Source of the DNA: Chaetomium olivaceum
Taxonomy: Eukaryota; Ascomycota; Sordariomycetes; Sordariales; Chaetomiaceae
Direction: 5' to 3'
Assembly: GCA_039881045.1 (NCBI GenBank)
Contig: JAYWVB010000007.1
Span: 248,001 to 312,000 of the forward strand
DNA: 64,000 nucleotides
Part shown: positions 57,235 through 64,000 of the stretch, piece after piece
Position numbering within the stretch: position 1 is the first letter of the stretch
How the letters are laid out: every line of letters begins with the position of its first letter
Program-made: the position numbers and the translations under genes
The notes under the pieces: model-generated
Database searches by the model: none
Told to the model about the DNA's origin: nothing
What the model saw: only the letters and a program-made list of their open reading frames with translations

Positions 57235-57849
57235 AACCTACCTTAGCAAGAAAAGAGAGGGAGGCCTAGTAGTAGTTGAGAATATCTATCCCTTCAAGTT
57301 TGCAACCTCTAGAGCGAGAAGAGTGAGGTCGACGTGCCTTCGAAAGTCAGAATCCAGAATTGCACTTGGTCCCCAAATGATTCTCTTTGAGATAGCACGT
57401 TTGCTGCTCGTCAATCGTCAACGCGTGGAACGGGCGAGGGATTCCATTTGGATCTGTCGGTTGTCGTGTGTTTCCTATGTCAATGTAACAGCGCCGTGCT
57501 CATTGGCCCGAGTACGAGTTTGTCTGCGTCAAGTCGTCAAGCGCGACGGCGGCCTCGAGCAGCCCTATCAGCCCTAACTGTCTAGCCCAACCCAGCTAAG
57601 AGCGGTGGACGACTAGCGATATTATCCATCAGATCAGCCCGTGACCGCTCTGTTTGGAACGTTGACATTGCCCCCCAGCCTCCTTTTCCCTTTCCCACAC
57701 CTTGCGGCTCATCTCATCGTCCGCCAGTTCATCAGTCACGGTAAGGTACCTTACATGAGTTGCACATCCATCTCAGCCTCCACGCCAAAGAGTTGTCCTT
57801 CACCCGCTCGCCGCACAGAGATAGACACGTGCAACGACACTTATCCGAG
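57235..57849. other. Intergenic, nothing recognised
   Basis: GGTACCTTAC palindrome-like sequence near 57744. No gene seen. Confidence 0.45.
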
Positions 57850-58197
57850 ATGTCGACCAACCCCTCAACCACCACCAGCACATGCCGCCCCGTCTCGGAA
57901 ATGCCCGGCCTCGACACACTCCCCATCACCCAGAACATCAACATCATAAACACGCCCGGCAACGACACCGCCTAGCCGCCCATGGCGTCATGCTGGGCGC
58001 CCAAGCCCGTCCAGATCGTCGACGGCTGCTATCTGTGGTGCGAGATCCCCGAGAGCTATTTCAACGGGGCCGACAAGGACGGCGCGGGGTCCGCCTTCTC
58101 AACCTGCTTACGACTGCGTAGGGTTGACGGCGATGCTTTGAGGATCACGGGGTATCAGTTCAGTGCGGCCGCGGCCCGGCCTCTGGTGGCCCTATAA
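57850..58197 (+). CDS. Small protein split by an in-frame TAG
   Basis: One frame runs from ATG 57850 (MSTNPSTTTSTC) to TAA 58197 but is interrupted by TAG at 57973-57975. The part after the stop, which has its own ATG at 57982, carries the most gene-like sequence: CWAPKPVQIVDGCYLWCEIPESYF, the Cys-x-P and CYLWCE pattern of small fungal Cys-containing proteins as I recall them. Two readings are possible: a nonsense change in a single gene of about 115 codons, or a 71-codon gene starting at 57982. Function unknown. Confidence 0.4.
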
Positions 58198-58450
58198 TGG
58201 CCCTGTAGGCTTGCAGCCTTGCACGCAATAGACTTACACGCAATGGACTTGCACGTAATAAGTAGATCAAATGCCAACGCCCACAGGCACAGGCAATGCC
58301 AACGCCCACAGGTACAGGCAATGCCATCTAGGCTAGGTAATGCTATCTGGGCCAGGCAATACTATCTGGGCCAGGCAATGCCTGGCATGGAATGGAAGCA
58401 AGGCCATTAGGTGCCGTACCGTGCCTGGCCCTCCCGCCTTGTAACTTCCT
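58198..58450. repeat. Short AGGCAATGCC / GGCCAGGCAAT repeats
   Basis: Interleaved copies of ACAGGCAATGCC and CTGGGCCAGGCAATxC between about 58285 and 58390, with CTTGCACGTAATA and related copies near 58215-58262. They look like a small degenerate minisatellite. Confidence 0.6.
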
Positions 58451-58710
58451 TGTAGACTCGTGTTGATAAGGATAAGAAATAACCTCCTTCCTTAATTGAT
58501 TTCTCTTACTGTAGCTCAATTGGAAAATACTCTCCTCCTTTTTTCGTGATTCCTGTATTCAATTCCCTGTCGTGGCCATCTTTCTTAAGTGCAATGTTCA
58601 GATGAAATAAAGCTCCAGGGCATTGATATAGGGTAGTATAGGTAGTGGGTCGCTATAAATAGAGTGGCCGTTTAGAGGGTCCGAGTTTTTTTAGAGCCTC
58701 TAGGTCTGTG

Positions 58711-58899
58711 CGCAACAACGGTTGTTGAACGAGCAACGGTTGTTGAATCAGCAACGGTTGTTGTTAAAACGATCAAAGTTTGGGACGCAATGGTTGTTGG
58801 CTGCAACTACGGTTGTTAGCCCCCCAACAGCCCCGCTAAGGTATGCTTCTATTTCAACCAAAAACAGAAGTTTATAGGCAAGAGTGCAGCGGTTGTTGA
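58711..58899. repeat. Array of the near-palindromic motif CAACGGTTGTTG
   Basis: Six copies in the same orientation: three near-identical at about 58713-58763 (18-19 bp spacing), then AATGGTTGTTGG (58789-58800), CTACGGTTGTTAG (58807-58819) and CAGCGGTTGTTG (58888-58899). The first copy, CAACAACGGTTGTTG, is almost a perfect palindrome. The region is otherwise non-coding. Confidence 0.75.
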
Positions 58900-59892
58900 T
58901 CTAGCCAGACACACTCCGAACCCAACTTCTGCGAATCAGCGCAATAAAAAATCTGCCCGCAACACGTCAACGAAACTCACCCAGCTCAGGCGGAAATCCT
59001 CGACGAACACCAAGCACACCACAACACGATCTGACAATTCCAGGTACACTACCACATCGCACCACCCAATCCACCCACCATCAGACGGCCACACTATCAC
59101 ACTTACCGCCCATCACCAACGCTTCATCCCTGATCTTTTAAACTCTCTTTTGCTTACGTACCTACCTCAATCGTAAACACTAAGGTATGTATGTACGCGC
59201 CGCTACCGCCACCGTCACCGCCACCGTAGTCGGGACCATCGCCCATCGCCATCCGTCTGAACCCTATGCTTTTCCCCCACCGCCACGACCCCCTGCCCAC
59301 CGCATGAGAGCGGGAACAATAAGACCAGAAAAAGTAGAAGAAGAAAAAAAGCCAAACCCAAGAGGATACAAAAATAACCAGATGCTATGCCAAAAGAAGG
59401 CGGCCCCTCAATCAATCACCCACTTGTCCGCCGCGCGCGGTGTCCTGGGCAGTGCAGTGCAGTGTTGCTACTATCAATGGCAAAGTCTTTCTCCGCCATG
59501 CCCTCCCGCGTGCGTGTTTCTGTTCTGCGTGTTCACTCGCGTGCGTTGGTGCGTTGAGTGCAAAGAGGCCGATTCCGCTGATGAGTTATGCCAATAACCG
59601 AGATATAAGAGAAAAAAAGAGGTGGGAAATTGCCGCGGTGTATGTGAAACGCCGCTGGGCATGTCCCATCCGGGGCCGCCCCAACATGCATGAGGGGACC
59701 GGCATCGCGGGAAAAGGATGGGGCAGTTGATATCCCCGGGGGCTAGTGTGTGAGCAGAAGAAATGGAAATGCATTACCGCTTCACTTCTCACCCCTCACC
59801 CCGACCCAAATAGAGTAGTACCCCCCCGACGCCCTGCATGCCAACTGACTAGGCATGCGGGGAAAGAAGCAGCCACAGCTCCGCCCTTCCGC
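58900..59892. other. Intergenic / 3' flank of the SWIB gene
   Basis: A 136-codon frame on the plus strand (59187-59597) has no family likeness and overlaps the SWIB 3' flank. Nothing else recognised. Confidence 0.45.
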
Positions 59893-60952
59893 TCACTCCT
59901 CGACGGGGTAGAGCTGGTTCCCGAGCAGCTTGTTCATGGAGAACATGTTGATCTTGTCTTGCTTGAAGACGGCGTGCAGCTTGTCGTCGCAGAGGATCTG
60001 GCGCTTGTCGCTGGGGTCCTGGAGGTCGTTACCCTTGATGTAGTCCCAGAGCTTTTTGACTACTTGCGGGCGGGATAGCTAGAGGGCACGAAAAGTGAGC
60101 TGGCGTCCTTCCACAACAAGAAAGCGACAAACAAAGCCTACCTGACTCTCCCCGCACACATCGGCCAGCGACTCGCTCAGATTAAACGGCTTCTGGAACC
60201 CGCCGCCGGCCTTGCGCTTCGGTTTCCCGCCGCCGCTGGCGTCCGAGTCGGCGTTGCTATCGTCGTCGTCGGACCGCACCCGCTTGGCGCTCTTCTTCTT
60301 GGCCGTCTTGGCCTTGGCCTTGACCTTGGTCTTCGCGGGCTTGGCCGTACCGGCGCCACGGGTCACCCGGCCGCGCGACAGCCTGTTCTCCTGCGCCTGC
60401 AGCTCGGCGGCCAAGCGGGCGTCGGCGTCCTCGCTGGAGCTCTCGCGCTTTTGTTTCTTAGTTGCTGGCGGCAGCGAGACCTCGATCACGGCGTCGGCGT
60501 CGCCGCCACCACCACCCACCGTCTCGTCCTCCTCCGAGGCGGCGTGCCCGTTGGTGTCGTGCGTGTCGTTGGTGCCGGAGGTTGGGGTCGGTACCTGGGC
60601 GACGACGCCCGAGACGGCGTCGAAGCGGGCTTCGATCAGACGCTTGATGGCATCCTGTTGGTGGGCGGGGGTTTGTTAGCACGATGGTTAGGTAGCCAGA
60701 TAAGGGAGAGGAAGGGAACACCGCACGAACCTTCTGGCTGCTGAGGTCCTTGTCGACGGCTTCCTCTAGACCCTGGCGGATCTTCTTGCGGGTCACCGTC
60801 TCGAGATCCACCGAAGCAAGGACGCCGTCGATGACGCGGGTGTAGGTTGCGCGCTCCTCGTCAGTCACTGCGGGGGATTAGCGGGAGACGCAAAAAAAAA
60901 CATGCCGAGCCCATTCGGACCACCCCAGGCCACACGTACAAGGGGCGGACAT
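59893..60952 (-). CDS. DEK_C and SWIB/MDM2-domain protein (Uaf30/Spp27-like)
   Basis: Four exons (60952-60940, 60867-60731, 60654-60142, 60078-59893) join exactly in frame into 282 residues. Exon 1 is only 13 nt (ATG plus three codons and one base) and is supported by a GTACGT donor, a CGCAG acceptor and restoration of an ATG. Residues 1-65 form a DEK C-terminal-type helical domain (LTDEERATYTRVIDGVLA, VTRKKIRQGLEE). A Lys/Ala-rich nuclear-localisation-like linker follows (KVKAKAKTAKKKSAKRV). The C-terminal 61 residues are a SWIB domain (LSRPQVVKKLWDYIKGNDLQ, FSMNKLLGNQLYPVEE). In yeast, Uaf30 with this layout belongs to the RNA polymerase I upstream activation factor. A chromatin or rDNA-transcription role is likely; the exact orthology is inferred. 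Confidence 0.9.
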
Positions 60953-62477
60953 GTTTCCGGGGCGGTAGGGCGCATCAATTGCCGCCGGACGGGTGCGTTT
61001 GTCGAGGCGCGACGATGTGGCTTAGCGCGTTATGGGAGGATTGGATGGTTCGATCGGATTCGCTGCGAGGGGAATGGGGAATTGAAACAAGCGATTGAAG
61101 GTCGGCGCTGATGTAGCGCTTGGTGAGGACCGGACGTGGAGTTGTGCAAACGGAGCGGGCAGATGCGGGACAGAAGCGATTGACTGCCGCGAGCGTATTC
61201 CCAGTTCGGGGTTCCAGTTGCGTGCGTTGAGAAGTACAAAGTGGAGCAATTGGGGTCAAGCTGTCAACTCGGCCGAACCCATTAAAAAGGGACCTGGCCT
61301 GAGGGAGAAAAGAGGGCCGTGGGGACAGGATTCAGAGTCGATTACGAAAGGTCACGGTTCGAATTAGGTTTGCGTGGTAAGATGGAGTGTCGTGTTGAAA
61401 GAGCGACGTCTGTCTGGGCCGGTGACCTTGCCGTAGCGTAGTCAGTCACGTTGTGCAAGTTGGCGGCAGGCGGCTGCGGCTGCGGCTGCACACCATTGAG
61501 GCGCGTGGCTGGAGGTGGAGAGTTGATGGACGATCCAGATCCAATCAATTCTCCGAATCGGCCGGCACTTCAAGCGTTCGCAGCCTGATGATGCCACTGC
61601 AAGTCTGATGCCACAGCACGTGATTTCTACTTTTGGCACAACCTTCGGTGCTCGTCTTCCGAATTGGATGCCCCACCTCATCGATAACGTTATCGGTCGG
61701 AGAGTTCCGGTCCCGCCGTCCCGCAACGATCAGGTCACTTCCAGGTTACCCAACCCAAGTCGGGTCCAAGTCCCGTCCAGCACCCCCACGACAAACGACA
61801 TGCCGGAAGTGCATTTGTGCGACTGCGGGTGAAGATCGGGAATTGACGTCTCACTTATTTTGATCTCCTCGGCTTACCCTGGCTGACTTTTTTGATGATT
61901 CACTACCCAACTTACTGTACCTAAATGTCATTCTTTTTATTTTTCACTTTCTGCTTTTTCGTAAGTAAGTTGAGGTGTCCATGGCAAGTCATGCCCGCAA
62001 CCCCCTTGAAGCGCTCAGACCCCAGATTTCGTTTCGCAGGATTTAAGTGATGCGAGTTGCATCCGAGTCCCTGGCACACCGGCGCGCCTGGCAGGGCTCG
62101 AGTGGTTCTCCAGAAAATCCCCATGCGGGGTTCACATCGGCATGAAGTTCCCCGCCCAATAGCGCAACCGGGATCCCCAACCCGTAGTGTCGTTTCCCAG
62201 GGACATGGATAGGACGGCAGGGGGTTGTGGGAGGTGTTTATATCTCCGGCGTCGTATCCAAGATGGCCCATCGCTTCTCGAAGAGTCCGAACTGGTCTTA
62301 TGCCTCCCGTCCTGCCCATATCCTCTGAGCACTTTCAAACCTTTTTTAAACCCACCGAGGCTATTTCACCAACAGTCACCACCACCAACACCACTAACCA
62401 ATACCACCACTGCCACCAACACACCACCACGACCACCAACACCACCACTACCACCAACAGCAGCACCACCACACACA
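60953..62477. other. Divergent intergenic region, nothing recognised
   Basis: Promoter of the SWIB gene on the left and a CACCAC-rich leader of the monooxygenase at about 62377-62475. Open frames here are low-complexity. Confidence 0.5.
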
Positions 62478-63792
62478 ATGACAACTCCAACCCCAACCTC
62501 ACTCCCAAACCCAGCCACAACCACCACCTTCCCGCGCCTCCCCCCCTCGGGCATCCACGTCCTCATAGTCGGCGCCGGATTCGCCGGCCTCACCGCCGCC
62601 ATCGAATGCGACCGCAAAGGGCACCGGGTGACCGTGCTCGAGAAGTCCCGCACGCTCCTCCCCCTCGGCGACATCATCTCCTTCGGGCAGAACTCGTCCC
62701 GCTTCTTTGCCCGCTGGCCCGGCGTGCTCGACGCGCTGGACCCGCTCGTGCACAAGCACGACCAGTTCCGCTTCCATTCGTGGCGCGGCGAGTACGTCAC
62801 CACCCAGTCGTTTGCCGAGGAGCATCGGCGGTGGGGGCCCAGGGTGAATGGCCATCGCGGGAGATCCACGCGGTGGTGCTGGCGCATGCGCGGGCCAGGG
62901 GGTGGATGTGCGGTTGGGGGTGAATGTGGTGCGGTATTTTGAGGAGGACGGGGTGGCGGGGGTGGAGACGGAGGATGGGGGGAGGTGGACGGCGGATGTG
63001 GTGCTTGCTGCGGAGGGGGTCAGGTCAAGGGGGAGGAAGCTGGTGTTGGGGTTTGAGGATAGTCCGCAGCCGAGTGGGTATGCGGTTTTTAGGACATGGT
63101 TCGCGGCGGATGAGGTGTTGCGGAATGAGAAGACGAGGTGGTTGGTGGAGAAGGGCGATTCGCATAATGGGTGGATTGGGGAGGATGTGCACTTTTTGGT
63201 GGCGGCCATCAAGGGCGGGAAGGAGATAAGCTGGGTGTGCACGCACAAGGATGAGGGTAGTATCGAGGAAAGCTGGCAGTTTCCCGGGAAGATTGAGGAT
63301 GTGCTACGCGTAGTAGAGGGCTGGGATCCCGTGGTGGTGGAGCTGGTCAAGCTAACGCCGCCTGAACGCCTGTTCGACTATAAGCTCGTGTTCCGCGACC
63401 CGCTACCGACGTTTATCTCGCCCCAGGCGAGGACGGTGCTGATCGGGGACGCCGCGCATCCGTTCCTACCAACGTCGATCCAGGGGGCCAGCCAGGCGAT
63501 GGAGGACGGTGTCGTGCTGGCCGCGTGTCTGGACAAGGCGGGCAAGGGCAAAGTGCAGGAGGCAGTACGGGTATGGGAGCGCATCCGATACGAACGCGTA
63601 CATAAGATCCAGCAGACGGGCATCTCGACGCGCGAGCAGTGGCACAAGGCCGACTGGGACGCTATCTGGAAGGACCCGCAGTCGATGCACCTGAAGAGGG
63701 AGGCGTGGATTTTGGATTTTGACGCCGAGGCCGACGCGTATGCTTCGTATGATGCCGTGAGGGAGGAGCTGGAAAAGGGGACAACAAAGTGA
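62478..63792 (+). CDS. FAD-dependent monooxygenase, two single-base frame breaks
   Basis: Starts at ATG 62478. The dinucleotide-binding motif VLIVGAGFAGLTAAIECDR and its terminal acidic residue (VTVLEKS) open the protein. Near 62860 the frame moves by one base (EIHAVVLAHARARG is in the next frame) and near 62905 again, after which VDVRLGVNVVRYFEEDG runs on intact. The second FAD signature, VLIGDAAHPFLPTSIQGASQAMEDGV, is near the C-terminus. TGA at 63792. Each break fits one missing G in a short run. The family (salicylate-hydroxylase-like group A monooxygenases) uses NAD(P)H and O2 to hydroxylate small, often aromatic, compounds. Total length near 440 residues is usual. No gene cluster partner is visible before the window ends. 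Confidence 0.82.
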
Positions 63793-64000
63793 GAGCTGGG
63801 TTAGAGCCATATTTTGGCTGTGGTGGTATTGTTCGAGATATATCGCCCGGTATGCCAGCTTATATCGTTCATAACAGAGAAAGTGACGAGGGGATGTATT
63901 AAGATTGGCGGGCGCTTATTAGTGGCTATAACAGTATTTTAGGAACTTGCATCGTATATATCCAACCTTCTTCATTTCGCATCTTTAAGATGGGAGAGGA
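63793..64000. other. 3' flank at right edge
   Basis: AT-rich sequence after the monooxygenase, presumably its 3' UTR. No further gene is visible. Confidence 0.5.

Noticed and set aside
59187..59597. A 136-codon plus-strand frame
   Set aside because: Composition is uneven, there is no family likeness, and the conserved minus-strand SWIB gene ends just beyond it.

Overview
The window looks like nuclear DNA of a filamentous ascomycete, probably a Sordariomycete close to the Sordariales/Chaetomiaceae. Genes are on both strands, are often split by short GT-AG introns (about 45-100 bp), have GC-rich coding exons, and belong to families typical of these fungi: HET-domain incompatibility proteins, fungal BTB proteins, Clr5-domain proteins, DUF3632, a GH10 xylanase, RNase T1, IRE1 and the ribosome-collision ligase Hel2. 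No CRISPR, prokaryotic operon or rRNA is visible. The genus is inference.

Layout. 0-9 kb: the 3' end of an unknown gene, an unknown protein with a pentapeptide-repeat tail, a secreted RNase T1 with an out-of-frame GPI-like tail, a DUF3632 protein broken by two frame shifts, and a Clr5-domain protein. 9.8-23.1 kb: four related BTB/POZ genes on the + strand, with a divergently placed HET-ankyrin gene (14 near-identical repeats) on the - strand between the first two and a short-chain dehydrogenase relic between the second and third. The third and fourth BTB genes lie in a tandem segmental duplication. 24-26 kb: two related small proteins with a PPxY motif and a Cys-rich membrane segment. 27-35 kb: a five-exon membrane protein, a small secreted Cys-rich protein, an acyl-CoA dehydrogenase and a convergent acyl-CoA oxidase-like gene ending in a PTS1-like PKL. 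37.8-41.5 kb: the UPR sensor IRE1, recognisable end to end but interrupted by seven frame breaks. 43-53 kb: a 769-residue unknown protein, an aldo-keto reductase pseudogene, Hel2, and a GH10 xylanase. 53.7-57.2 kb: a kinase-like protein with a fungal W-W-P-L-P segment and two C-terminal membrane helices, also broken. 57.8-64 kb: a small gene split by an in-frame stop, an array of a near-palindromic 11-13 bp motif, a DEK_C-SWIB protein, and an FAD monooxygenase broken by two single-base deletions.

Two themes stand out. First, 9.8-26 kb is a young, locally duplicated accessory region joining HET-ankyrin, BTB and small membrane proteins, the kind of place where self/non-self recognition genes diversify. 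Any joint function is inference. Second, at least seven genes carry frame breaks that one inserted or deleted base explains, often in short homopolymers. Other genes of the same size are intact with perfectly phased introns. Uncorrected sequencing indels are the simplest explanation, so the broken genes should not be called pseudogenes without read support. The aldo-keto reductase and short-chain dehydrogenase relics look genuinely decayed.
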